Positions 43,220-50,665 of a stretch of 64,000 bases of DNA are shown one piece after another. Under the pieces are notes generated by a model. The model ran no database searches. It had not been told where the DNA came from and saw only the letters and a list, made by a program, of their open reading frames with translations. Every line of letters begins with the position of its first letter. Position 1 is the first letter of the stretch. The stretch comes from CAVSIP01 sp963728075 (GTDB lineage: Bacteria; Actinomycetota; Actinomycetes; JAFAQI01; DASSKL01). Where the stretch lies: positions 306,207-370,206 of the forward strand of contig CAVSIP010000004.1 of NCBI GenBank assembly GCA_963728075.1, given 5' to 3'. The translations under genes and the position numbers were made by a program.

Positions 43220-44422
43220 ATGCCACGTACGGCACCGTCCCGTGCCCCGGAGCCACCGCAGGCCTGGGCCGCGCTGGCCGCCGCGTTCCTGTCCATGTTC
43301 ACGGTGTTCGGTGTGGCCTACTCCTTCGGCGCGTTCCTCGGCCCGATGGGGGAGGACTTCGGCACCGGGACGAGCGCGACCTCCGCGGTGTTCTCCATCA
43401 CCGCCTTCCTCTACTTCTCCCTCGGTGCGCTGAGCGGGCCTGCGGTCGACCGGTTCGGTCCCAGGCCGGTGCTGGTCACCGGCGCGGTGGCGATGGGAGC
43501 TGGCCTGGCCGCCACCGCCGTCGTCCACCGGGTCTGGCTGGCCTACCTGACCTACGGCGCCGGGGTCGGGGTCGGGGTCGCGTGCGGGTACGTGCCCATG
43601 GTCGCGGTGGTCGGTGGCTGGTTCGACCGGCGTCGCAGCACCGCCGTCGGCGTCGCCGTATCGGGCATCGGCGTCGGCACGCTGGTCGGCGCACCCGCGG
43701 CGGCGGCCCTCATCGGCGCACTGGGATGGCGGGCGACGACCGCAGTGCTGGCCGGCGTCTCCACCGCGGTGCTCCTCGGCTGTGCGGCGCTGGTGCGCCG
43801 CCCGCCGGTGATGACGGGCGGCGAACCGCCGTCGCTGTCGCGTACGGCACGGCTGCCCGCCTTCCGCTGGCTGTACCTGTCGATGTTCGCCGGCTCCGTG
43901 GCCCTGTTCGTGCCGTTCGTCTACCTGGTGTCCTACGCGCGGGACCAGGGCAGCGGCCGGGTAGCCGCTGCTGCGCTGATCAGCGTCATCGGAGCCGCCA
44001 GCACCGCGGGCCGGCTGGGGCTGGGCGCGCTCGCGGACCGGTTCGGGCACCTGCGCACCTACCGCGCATGCGTGGCGACGATGGCGGTCAGCTTCCTGCT
44101 GTGGCTGCCGGCCGGTGGCGCCTACCCCGTGCTCGTCGTCTTCGCCGTGGTGCTCGGACTCGGCTACGGAGGGTTCATCGCCCTCGCCCCGGCCGTCGCG
44201 GCGATGCTGTTCGGCGTACGGGGCCTCGGCGGCACGATCGGCGTGCTGTACACGGGGGCGGGGCTCGGTGCCCTCGTCGGCGCACCCGCAGCAGGCGCGG
44301 TCATCGACGCCCGCGGCTACCCGGCCGCGGTCGGGGTGACCTTCGCCGTCGCCGCCGTCTCATTCCTCCTGCTGCTCCCGCTGCGCCATCCGCACGCTGG
44401 CCACCAGGGTGGTCACGAGTAG
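43220..44422 (+). CDS. MFS transporter, OFA/monocarboxylate-like
   Basis: 400 residues with 12 hydrophobic helices. The second half and first half are related by the usual MFS repeat. WAALAAAFLSMFTVFGVAYSFGAFLGPMGEDFG and VDRFGPRPVLVTGAVAMGAGL (motif A-like) fit the oxalate/formate antiporter or monocarboxylate carrier branch, as does GWFDRRRSTAVGVAVSGIGVGTLVGAPAAAALI. The substrate is unknown. The 3' end overlaps the opposite-strand PGPGW gene by 63 nt. Confidence 0.85.
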   Translation: MPRTAPSRAPEPPQAWAALAAAFLSMFTVFGVAYSFGAFLGPMGEDFGTGTSATSAVFSITAFLYFSLGALSGPAVDRFGPRPVLVTGAVAMGAGLAATAVVHRVWLAYLTYGAGVGVGVACGYVPMVAVVGGWFDRRRSTAVGVAVSGIGVGTLVGAPAAAALIGALGWRATTAVLAGVSTAVLLGCAALVRRPPVMTGGEPPSLSRTARLPAFRWLYLSMFAGSVALFVPFVYLVSYARDQGSGRVAAAALISVIGAASTAGRLGLGALADRFGHLRTYRACVATMAVSFLLWLPAGGAYPVLVVFAVVLGLGYGGFIALAPAVAAMLFGVRGLGGTIGVLYTGAGLGALVGAPAAGAVIDARGYPAAVGVTFAVAAVSFLLLLPLRHPHAGHQGGHE

Positions 44423-44761
44423 CGCCGCCGCGAACAGCAGGCTGGCCGCGATGAGCGGACCGCCGAACGGCAGGCCGGGCGCGACGAGCGCGGCGATGCC
44501 CGCTGCGGCCATGGCGACCGCCGTGAGGACGGCCAGCCCCAGCCGCAGCGGGCTCTCGGCGGTCTCGAGCGCCGTCTCCCACGCGCGGTTGAGGACCGCC
44601 CGCAGCGCCCGCCGGGCCCAGAGGTATTCGGTGGCGAGGATGCCCAGGCCCGCCGCCACGACGAGCAGTCCGGGCCCCGGCAGCACGAGCAGGGCGAGCC
44701 CGACCGCGACCACCGCGCCGCCCGCCAGCGTGATGCCGGTTCGGCGGAGCAGGCGCAGCAT
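44360..44761 (-). CDS. PGPGW-family membrane protein (TIGR02611-like)
   Basis: 133 residues with a helical hairpin at each end. The first carries LPGPGLLVVAAGLGILATEYLWARR, the family motif; the second is LGLAVLTAVAMAAAGIAALVAPGLPFGGPLIAASLLFAAALLV. Function unknown; such proteins sit in the cytoplasmic membrane. ATG 44761 follows TAGCGT (44773-44768 on this strand) by 6 nt, a leaderless start. The 3' end overlaps the MFS gene. Confidence 0.8.
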   Translation of the reverse strand: MLRLLRRTGITLAGGAVVAVGLALLVLPGPGLLVVAAGLGILATEYLWARRALRAVLNRAWETALETAESPLRLGLAVLTAVAMAAAGIAALVAPGLPFGGPLIAASLLFAAALLVTTLVASVRMAQREQQEE

Positions 44762-44794
44762 GGTCGAACGCTAGCCCGGTGGCAGGATGGCCGG

Positions 44795-44973
44795 GTGGCC
44801 GACGAGGACCGCCCGCGGCGCGTGTCCTGCGCGCAGTGCGGCGCGACGGACGAGGGGCCGCCGCCGACGTGGAGCATGCAGCAGGGGCGCCGGGGCACCG
44901 AGTGGATCTGCGCGGCCTGCGCGCGTGAGCACCTGCGCAGCATCGAGGGCCGGCTCGACCGGAGTGGTGGTAG
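44795..44973 (+). CDS. Small zinc-finger protein (apparent one-base deletion near its end)
   Basis: 59 residues after correction. RVSCAQCGATDEGPPPTW and WICAACAREHLRSIEGRLD provide two CxxC pairs, an actinobacterial family I recall ending in a short aromatic tail. In the raw frame the ORF runs on for another 440 codons antisense to the kinase gene, which is implausible. Restoring one G in GACCGGAGTGG (about 44961) gives RLDREWW and a TAG at 44971-44973, just before the convergent gene ends. GTG 44795 start. Confidence 0.6.
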
Positions 44974-44977
44974 CGGC

Positions 44978-46321
44978 TCAGCCCTTGGCCCGACGGGTCC
45001 GGCGCTTCGGCGGCTCCGCGAAGCCGGGCAGCCAGCGCTGCAGCTCCGCGCGGTACGGCGCCTCGGCGTGCAGCTGCGCCAGGATGCCGAGGCCGCCGAT
45101 GGTCACCCGGTGCACCAGCAGGTACTCCGGGGGCAGGTTCAGCTGGCGGCCCAGCCGGGCGGCCGGGGAGCGGGGGTCGGTCAACCGGGTGGCCTGCCGG
45201 CGCAGCCAGCCACGGGTGATGCGGAACGTCTCGCTCTCCAGCGGTTCGAGCACCGGACGGACGTAGTCGAGCACGCCGTCGGCGTCCACGTCGAAGCCGG
45301 GCCGGACGAAGCCCTCCGCGCGCAGGCCCTCGAGGACGGCCTCGGCGTCCCCGGCGAGCGCCAGCCGGGCCACCGTCCCGATCCCCGGCGGCAGCCCGTC
45401 GGGCAGCCGCCCCACCGCGCCGAAGTCCACGACGCCGAGGCGGCCGTCCGGGGTGAGCCGGAAGTTCCCCGGGTGCGGATCGGCGTGCAACAGGCCCGCG
45501 CGCGCCGGTCCGGCGAACAGGAACCGCAGGAACAGCAGGCCGATGCGGTCACGCTGCTCCTGCGTGCCCTCGGCGATGATCCGCGACATCGGCACGCCGT
45601 CGATCCACTCCGACACGAGCACCCGGTCCGCGGCAGTGACCACGTCCGGGACCACGATGTCGGGGTCGCCGCGGAAGGCGTCCGCGAACGCCTGCTGGGA
45701 GCGGCCCTCGAGGTGGTAGTCGAGCTCCTCGGCGACCCGGTGCCGCAGCTCGCTGACCAGCGGCTTGATGTCCAGGCCGGGGGAGAGCACGGCGAACACC
45801 CGGGCCAGCCGGCTGATCTGGTCCAGGTCGGACAGCAGCGCGGGTCCGGCGCCCGGGTACTGCACCTTCACCGCCACCGTGCGCCCGTCGGCCCACACGG
45901 CCCGGTGCACCTGGCCGATGGACGCCGACGCCGCCGGGCTGTCGGAGAACTCTCGGAACCGCGTCCGCCAGTCCGTGCCGAGCTCGGTCGCGAGCACCTT
46001 GTGCACGGTCGCGGCCGGCATCGGCGGCGCCGCCTCCTGCAGCTTGGTGAGCGCGGCGCGGTACGGGCCGGCCAGCTCCTCGGGCACGGCGGCCTCGAGG
46101 ACGGACAGCGCCTGGCCGAACTTCATCGCACCGCCCTTGAGCTCACCCAGCACGCGGAACACCTGCTCGGCGGTGCGGGCCTGCAGCTCCTCGGCGATCG
46201 CCTCCGCGGGGCGCCCCCCGATCCGCTTGCCGAGCCCGATCGTGGCCCGCCCGGCCATCCCGATCGGCAGGGAGGCCAGCTTCGCCCCACGTGAGAAGGC
46301 GCGCCGCGGAATGTCGCTCAC
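44978..46321 (-). CDS. ABC1/AarF-family atypical kinase
   Basis: 447 residues. The family signature KxGQ is seen in GGAMKFGQALSVLEAAVPEELAGPYRAALTKLQEAAPPMP, the Ala-rich loop in SASIGQVHRAVWADGRTVAVKVQYPGAG, and the catalytic DPHPGNF followed by VVDFGAVGRLP. ABC1 proteins regulate lipid or quinone metabolism; the mycobacterial neighbour of whiB7 (Rv3197) is of this family and has been linked to macrolide resistance (recalled). GTG 46321 (SDIPRRAFSRG) is preferred over ATG 46357. Confidence 0.9.
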   Translation of the reverse strand: MSDIPRRAFSRGAKLASLPIGMAGRATIGLGKRIGGRPAEAIAEELQARTAEQVFRVLGELKGGAMKFGQALSVLEAAVPEELAGPYRAALTKLQEAAPPMPAATVHKVLATELGTDWRTRFREFSDSPAASASIGQVHRAVWADGRTVAVKVQYPGAGPALLSDLDQISRLARVFAVLSPGLDIKPLVSELRHRVAEELDYHLEGRSQQAFADAFRGDPDIVVPDVVTAADRVLVSEWIDGVPMSRIIAEGTQEQRDRIGLLFLRFLFAGPARAGLLHADPHPGNFRLTPDGRLGVVDFGAVGRLPDGLPPGIGTVARLALAGDAEAVLEGLRAEGFVRPGFDVDADGVLDYVRPVLEPLESETFRITRGWLRRQATRLTDPRSPAARLGRQLNLPPEYLLVHRVTIGGLGILAQLHAEAPYRAELQRWLPGFAEPPKRRTRRAKG

Positions 46322-46358
46322 GACTCCATCATTGCCCGTCCGCCTCTCGTTAGGCATG

Positions 46359-46394
46359 CCGAAGGGGCGGCGCCCCCCGGCGCCGCCCCTTCGG
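46359..46394. terminator. Strong GC hairpin terminator
   Basis: CCGAAGGGGCGGCGCC pairs perfectly over 16 bp with GGCGCCGCCCCTTCGG around CCCC. It lies 9 nt past the stop of the DUF5679 gene and upstream of the kinase gene, so it separates the two minus-strand units. Confidence 0.85.
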
Positions 46395-46403
46395 AAGGAA
46401 CTG

Positions 46404-46556
46404 CTAAGCCTTGCCCAGGATGCGGTTCATCTTCGTGCCGCAGACGGGGCAGGTGCCCTGAGCCATGCGGCGTCCGGAGTCGCTGACCCGGACCTCACCC
46501 TCGAACTGGCGCTTCTCCTTGCACTTCACGCAGTAGCCCTCGTACGTGTCGGCCAT
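46404..46556 (-). CDS. DUF5679 zinc-ribbon protein
   Basis: 50 residues. EGYCVKCKEKRQFEGEVRVSDSGRRMAQGTCPVCGTKMNRILGKA shows two CxxC pairs of a zinc ribbon and matches the conserved actinobacterial DUF5679 protein almost residue for residue, as I recall it. Function unknown; the lysine/arginine surface would suit nucleic-acid contact. ATG 46556 has GGAGGACGCC upstream, a good ribosome binding site. Confidence 0.9.
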   Translation of the reverse strand: MADTYEGYCVKCKEKRQFEGEVRVSDSGRRMAQGTCPVCGTKMNRILGKA

Positions 46557-46675
46557 GGCGTCCTCCTCGGGTACGACCGGTGCCTGGCACCCGTCGTGGC
46601 CAGGTCCGCGGTCACCCTACCCGTCAAGGGCGGTTTCAGCGGCCAAGCGTGGCTCGTGCCGTGTTGCGGGGAACC

Positions 46676-46752
46676 ACGAAGCCCCCGGCGTGACCGACCG
46701 GTCACTCGCCTTCCCCTTGCGAGCGGCCGTCCGGTGCAGCCGGGGGCTTCGT
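46676..46752. other. Long hairpin (14-bp arms) in the 495-nt gap
   Basis: ACGAAGCCCCCGGC (46676-46689) and GCCGGGGGCTTCGT (46739-46752) are perfect complements enclosing 49 nt that can fold further through TGACC/GGTCA. The rest of 46557-47051 holds no gene. It could be a terminator, a structured RNA or a cruciform. Confidence 0.45.
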
Positions 46753-46819
46753 CGTCGCCGACGTTAGGAGCCGGTGTCGAGACCGGTCAACGCCTGGTCG
46801 TGCATTGGTCACCGAGGGT

Positions 46820-46908
46820 TGTGGACAACCTTGGGGATGCGGTGGGGACAGCATGGGGTGTCGCTGTGGAAAGGCTTTGCACAGACCTGTGGAACGTGTT
46901 GTGTACAA
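46820..46908 (+). promoter_or_regulatory. Cluster of four DnaA-box-like 9-mers
   Basis: TGTGGACAA (46820-46828, complement TTGTCCACA, the actinobacterial consensus), TGTGGAAAG (46865), TGTGGAACG (46888) and TGTGTACAA (46900) all face the same way within 89 bp. No dnaA or oriC genes are near. Confidence 0.35.
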
Positions 46909-47051
46909 CGCAGTGATCTCGGCGCTGACCTGCGCAAACGCCGTCCACCGCATGGGGACGGGAAGAAGTCGCAGCCGGGAAACGGTCGGGTCGTGCACAG
47001 CCCCGCCGCGCCGCCTGGACGGCCCCCGACCGCTCGCTTACCGTGCTCCGG

Positions 47052-47585
47052 GTGACCTCCTCGGCCGCTCCCGACCAGCCCCTCGTCGAGGTCCGGCGCA
47101 GCACCCGCCGCCGCAGGACCGTCTCGGCGTACCGGGAGGGCGACCGCGTCGTGGTGCTGGTGCCGGCCCGGCTGTCCCGGGCGGAGGAGACGCGGTGGGT
47201 CGGGGTCATGCTCGACCGGCTGGCACGAAGCGAGCAGCGGCGCCGCCCGACCGACACCGCGCTCGCGCAGCGGGCCGCCGAGCTCTCCCGCCGCTACCTC
47301 GGGGGGCGGGCCACGCCGGCCGGCGTCCGGTGGGTCGGCAACCAGAGCTCACGGTGGGGCTCCTGCACCCCGGCCGACGGCACCATCCGGCTCTCCGACC
47401 GGCTGCAAGGCATGCCCGTCTGGGTGGTGGACTACGTGCTCCTGCACGAGCTCGCCCACCTGCTCGAGCCGGGGCACGGTCCGCGGTTCTGGCGCCTGCT
47501 CGCCGGCTACCCGCAGCTGGAGCGCGCCCGCGGTTACCTCGAGGGCGTGGCCGCCGCGGGGGGTCTGCCCCGGTCCGACCCGTGA
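47052..47585 (+). CDS. YgjP/SprT-like metallopeptidase
   Basis: 177 residues. NQSSRWGSCTPADGTIRLSDRLQGMPVWVVDYVLLHELAHLLEPGHGPRFWRLLAGYP is the DUF45 signature with zinc ligands in HELAH and the downstream His/Glu. It is a probable zinc metalloprotease. GTG 47052 lies 7 nt after TACCGT (47039-47044), a leaderless start. The stop overlaps the next GTG (GTGA). A short relative of the same family lies in the defence operon at 62.8 kb. Confidence 0.85.
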   Translation: MTSSAAPDQPLVEVRRSTRRRRTVSAYREGDRVVVLVPARLSRAEETRWVGVMLDRLARSEQRRRPTDTALAQRAAELSRRYLGGRATPAGVRWVGNQSSRWGSCTPADGTIRLSDRLQGMPVWVVDYVLLHELAHLLEPGHGPRFWRLLAGYPQLERARGYLEGVAAAGGLPRSDP

Positions 47586-48205
47586 GCACCCGCTGGGTGG
47601 CGGTGCTCGCGCGCCCGCCGCAGGTCGGCGCCGCACCGCCGGGAGTCAGTGACGCCGCGTACGCCGCCGCCCTGCTCGAGGACGTCTACGAGCTCGCGGA
47701 GGCCCTGGCCGGGACGCAGGTGCTGCTCGTCGCCGCCCCGCCGAGCCGGCAGCAGGCCGCGACGGCGGTGGCCTGGCCCGGCGCGGACATCGCTGCCGTG
47801 GACGACACCGGAGCGGAGCTCGCCGCGCTGGACGCGCTGACCGACCGCGGTGCGCGCTACGGGGTCGTGCTCGCGGGCGACGTGCCCGACCTGCCGGGAT
47901 TGCTCGTCGGGAAGCTGTTCAGCGCGCTCACCGGCGCGGACGCCGCCGCGTGCCCCGCGGCCGGGGGCGGGCTCGTGGGTGCGGGCAGCCGGCTGCCGGT
48001 GCCGGGCTGGCTGCGGCACTGCGGCCTCGACCTCGATGCCGACGACGCGCTCGCGCGTCTCGCCGCCGCGGCACCCGCGGGCGGACTGGCCACCACACCC
48101 GGCTGGCACCGGCTGCGGCGGCCGGTGGACCTCACCGCGCTCGACCCCGGCCTGGAGGGCTGGGAGGCCACCCGCGCCCTGCTCTCCGGTCGCACCCCGG
48201 CCTAG
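47582..48205 (+). CDS. Hypothetical protein, possibly DUF2064/GT-A-like
   Basis: 207 residues starting at GTG 47582, four-base overlap with the peptidase gene. WVAVLARPPQVGAAPPGVSDAAYAAALLEDVYELAEALAGTQVLLVAAPP and YGVVLAGDVPDLPGLLVGKLFSALTGADAAACPAAGGGLVGAGSRL resemble the Rossmann-like nucleotide-sugar fold of DUF2064 (with VLAGDVPDLP near the usual D-x-P-x-L site). The similarity is weak. Function unknown. Confidence 0.55.
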   Translation: MSTRWVAVLARPPQVGAAPPGVSDAAYAAALLEDVYELAEALAGTQVLLVAAPPSRQQAATAVAWPGADIAAVDDTGAELAALDALTDRGARYGVVLAGDVPDLPGLLVGKLFSALTGADAAACPAAGGGLVGAGSRLPVPGWLRHCGLDLDADDALARLAAAAPAGGLATTPGWHRLRRPVDLTALDPGLEGWEATRALLSGRTPA

Positions 48206-48218
48206 GTGCGGACCGCGA

Positions 48219-49499
48219 TCAGTCCTCGGGTGGGGCGTCCTCGCCGGAGTCGAGCTCGGACAGGTCGAGCGCACCCTCCCCGGTGCGGCGGGCGAAGTCG
48301 GCGGGCGCGTCGAGGTCGTCCGTGGTCGGCATGAGGTCCGGATGGGCCCAGACCGCGTCACGGCCCTCGATGCCGCGGACGGTCCGCAGCTCCGCCCACA
48401 GGGCGGCGGCCTCCCGCAGCCGCCGCGGTCGCAGCTCGAGCCCCACCAGCGTGGCGAACGTCTGCTCCGCCGGGCCGCCGCTGGCGCGCCGGCGCCGGAC
48501 GGTCTCGCGCAGAGCGTCCGCTGATGGCAGCTGTGCAGCCGCCGCGCCGACGACCTCGTCCACCCAGCCCTCGACGAGCGCCAGCGCCGTCTCGAGCCGG
48601 ACGAGCGCGCTCTGCTGCTCCGGCGTGTTCTTCGGCTCGAACAGTCCGCCGGACAGGGCGCGCTGCAGCGCCTCCGGGTCCTGCGGGTCGATCTCGCGCA
48701 TGGCGCCCTCGAGGGCGCTCATGTCCACGGTGATGCCGCGCGCGTACGCCTCCACCGCCTCGAACAGCGCCGAGCGCAGCCACGGCACGTGCCCGAACAG
48801 CCGGTGGTGCGCGGCCTCCCGCAGGGCGAGGAACAGCCGCACGTCGTCCGCGGTCACCTCGAGACCGCTGCCGAAGGCGGCGACGTTCGCCGGCAGCAGT
48901 GCGGCGCGCCCGGCCGGGCCCAGGGGGAGCCCGATGTCGGTCGAGGACACGACCTCCTTCGCGAGCGAGCCGATGGCCTGGCCGAGCTGGCCGCCGAACA
49001 TCAACCCGCCGAGCTGCTGCATGACGCCCATGAGCGGTCCGGCCATCGCCCGGGCCTCCTCCGGCAGCGCCCCACCCATGGCCTCCACCACGCGGGCGGC
49101 CACCGGGTCGCACAGCTGCTGCCAGGCGTCCAGCGTCGCCTCCACCCAGCGGCGGCGGCTCCACGCCTCGGCGACGTTCACCCCGCTCGGCAGCGTGGTG
49201 TGCGGGTCCAGCCACAGGTCCGCGATCCGCATCGCCTCGGTCACGGCCGTGGTGTCGGCTGCGGTCGTACCCGGGTCGTCCTGGCCGGCGAGCTGCTGCG
49301 CCGTGTCGCGCGCCATCTTCCAGTTGACCGGGCCGGACTGGCCGGAGAGCAGGTCGCCGAGCCGGTGCAGTGCCGCCCCCAGGTCGGGTGCGCCACCGGC
49401 CCCGAACAGCCCGCCGAACGGGTCGTTGCCGGACGGGGGCTGGTCGTCGCCGTCGCCTGGCGGGCGGAAGCCGAAGGGGAGGTTGCTCACCGTTCCCAC
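48219..49499 (-). CDS. Zinc-dependent metalloprotease, DUF2342 family
   Basis: 426 residues. A disordered Pro/Gly N-terminus is followed by an all-helical domain. LREAAHHRLFGHVPWLRSALFEAVEAYARGI matches the DUF2342 core, with the putative zinc site AAHHRLF (family more often HEAAH). FGGQLGQAIGSLAKEVVSSTDIGLPLGP is another family block. Actinobacteria carry this gene next to YlbL/Rv3194c-like genes, and that order is kept here. The start may also be GTG 49490 (SNLPFGF). Confidence 0.85.
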   Translation of the reverse strand: MGTVSNLPFGFRPPGDGDDQPPSGNDPFGGLFGAGGAPDLGAALHRLGDLLSGQSGPVNWKMARDTAQQLAGQDDPGTTAADTTAVTEAMRIADLWLDPHTTLPSGVNVAEAWSRRRWVEATLDAWQQLCDPVAARVVEAMGGALPEEARAMAGPLMGVMQQLGGLMFGGQLGQAIGSLAKEVVSSTDIGLPLGPAGRAALLPANVAAFGSGLEVTADDVRLFLALREAAHHRLFGHVPWLRSALFEAVEAYARGITVDMSALEGAMREIDPQDPEALQRALSGGLFEPKNTPEQQSALVRLETALALVEGWVDEVVGAAAAQLPSADALRETVRRRRASGGPAEQTFATLVGLELRPRRLREAAALWAELRTVRGIEGRDAVWAHPDLMPTTDDLDAPADFARRTGEGALDLSELDSGEDAPPED

Positions 49500-49528
49500 G
49501 GTAGTAGCCGTACGGCTAGCCTCGAACC

Positions 49529-49954
49529 GTGGAGCAGGCCGTGCAGCTCGCCGACGTGCGGGACACCCCGCTGTCGGTCGACGAGGTGTGGCAGGCGGTC
49601 GCCGATCCCGCCGCGGGCGGTGCGGTGCTGTTCGTCGGTACCGTGCGCGACCTCGACGGCGGCAAGGCGGTGGCCGGCCTGGGCTACTCCGCCCACCCCA
49701 GCGCCGTCGCGGAGCTGCGCGCGGTCGCCGAGAAGGTGGCCGCGGACTTCCCGGCCGTCCGGCTGGCGGCCGTCCACCGGGTGGGCGACCTCGACATCGG
49801 TGACCTCGCCGTCGTCGTCGGCGCCAGCTGTCCGCACCGGGCGGAGGCGTTCGCCGCCGCGCGGCGGCTCATCGACGACCTCAAGGCGACCGTCCCCATC
49901 TGGAAGCACCAGCGTTTCGCCGACGGCACGGACGAGTGGGTGGGCACCCCGTGA
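49529..49954 (+). CDS. moaE: MoaE: molybdopterin synthase catalytic subunit
   Basis: 141 residues. GGAVLFVGTVRDLDGGKAVAGLGYSAHPSAVAELRAVAEKVA, VRLAAVHRVGDLDIGDLAVVVGASCPHRAEAFAAARRLIDDLKATVPIWKHQRFADGTDEWVG matches MoaE with the catalytic Lys in VPIWKHQ. It converts precursor Z to molybdopterin with a MoaD thiocarboxylate, which MoeZ may supply. Molybdenum cofactor would serve the hydroxylase at 22-25 kb. GTG 49529 is 6 nt from TAGCCT (49517-49522). Confidence 0.93.
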   Translation: MEQAVQLADVRDTPLSVDEVWQAVADPAAGGAVLFVGTVRDLDGGKAVAGLGYSAHPSAVAELRAVAEKVAADFPAVRLAAVHRVGDLDIGDLAVVVGASCPHRAEAFAAARRLIDDLKATVPIWKHQRFADGTDEWVGTP

Positions 49955-50038
49955 CGCTCGTCATCTCGCCGGACCGCGGACGTTGCCATACATTGGCGGC
50001 GTCCGTCGTTGTCCGTACTCCTGCTGAGGCCGCCTGAC

Positions 50039-50209
50039 ATGTCCAACCTCGCGTGGCTCGGCATCCCGGTCGTCGCGGTACTCGCCGCCACGGCCTGGGC
50101 GCACTGGTCGGCGCGACCGCGTGGCCCGCAGAACCCGGCCGACACCGTGGAGGCGTACGAACGGTTCCGCGCCGCACTCGGTACCGGCCCGCGGCCGCCC
50201 CGGTCCTGA
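50039..50209 (+). CDS. Small single-span membrane protein
   Basis: 56 residues: one hydrophobic helix (LAWLGIPVVAVLAATAWAHW), then a polar tail with NPADTVEAYERFRAALGTG. A short actinobacterial protein, function unknown. A weak purine-rich stretch (tgctgagg) lies ahead of ATG 50039; confidence rests on the coherent helix and codon bias. Confidence 0.6.
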   Translation: MSNLAWLGIPVVAVLAATAWAHWSARPRGPQNPADTVEAYERFRAALGTGPRPPRS

Positions 50210-50282
50210 CGCCGCACGAGCACAGGTCCGCAGGGCGGCTCAAGAACCGGGTGGACGGCTGCCGACTCTGCTAGGGACCGTT

Positions 50283-50299
50283 CCTCCCCGCCGGGGAGG
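50283..50299 (+). terminator. Short GC hairpin between small genes
   Basis: CCTCCCC-GCC-GGGGAGG. It follows the small membrane-protein gene and precedes the next gene by 22 nt; the T-containing GCTCTTCCC follows. It could terminate or sit in the leader of the next gene. Confidence 0.4.
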
Positions 50300-50321
50300 C
50301 TCTTCCCTGGAGAGCGGAGCC

Positions 50322-50633
50322 ATGGAGCACCACAGCGAACACGTCGTCTTCTTCCCGGGCGCCGACGGCGGCCCGGCCTTCCGCCGCTTCCCCTCCCTGG
50401 AGGAAGCGGTGCGGTTCGTCGAGCACCTGCGCAACGTGGAGGGGGTCGGCGAGGTCTCGGTGTACGCGCTCACCGAGGTTCCGCTGGAGTTCCGCGCGTA
50501 CTACCGGGTCGCGGTGCCCGGTACGAGCGAGCCCGTCGTCCCCGCCCCGGCGGAGCCTGCGGCGGAGGAGATGCTCGCCGAGCCGTCGGCCGACGCCGGC
50601 GACCAGCGCGGTCTCGCGTTCTTCGCCCGGTAA
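50322..50633 (+). CDS. Conserved actinobacterial hypothetical protein
   Basis: 103 residues. The first 70 form an alpha/beta unit (HHSEHVVFFPGADGGPAFRRFPSLEEAVRFVEHLRNVEGVGEVSVYALTEVPLEFRAYYRVAV), the rest is a Pro/Ala/Glu-rich tail. GAGCGGAG upstream supports ATG 50322. I recognise it only as a family seen beside YlbL in actinobacteria; function unknown. Confidence 0.7.
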   Translation: MEHHSEHVVFFPGADGGPAFRRFPSLEEAVRFVEHLRNVEGVGEVSVYALTEVPLEFRAYYRVAVPGTSEPVVPAPAEPAAEEMLAEPSADAGDQRGLAFFAR

Positions 50634-50665
50634 CCCCGCCCGCCGGTCGCCGGTAGCCTGGCGGC

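Noticed and set aside
46820..46908. Chromosomal origin oriC
   Set aside because: Too few boxes, no AT-rich unwinding region, and dnaA, dnaN and rpmH are absent.
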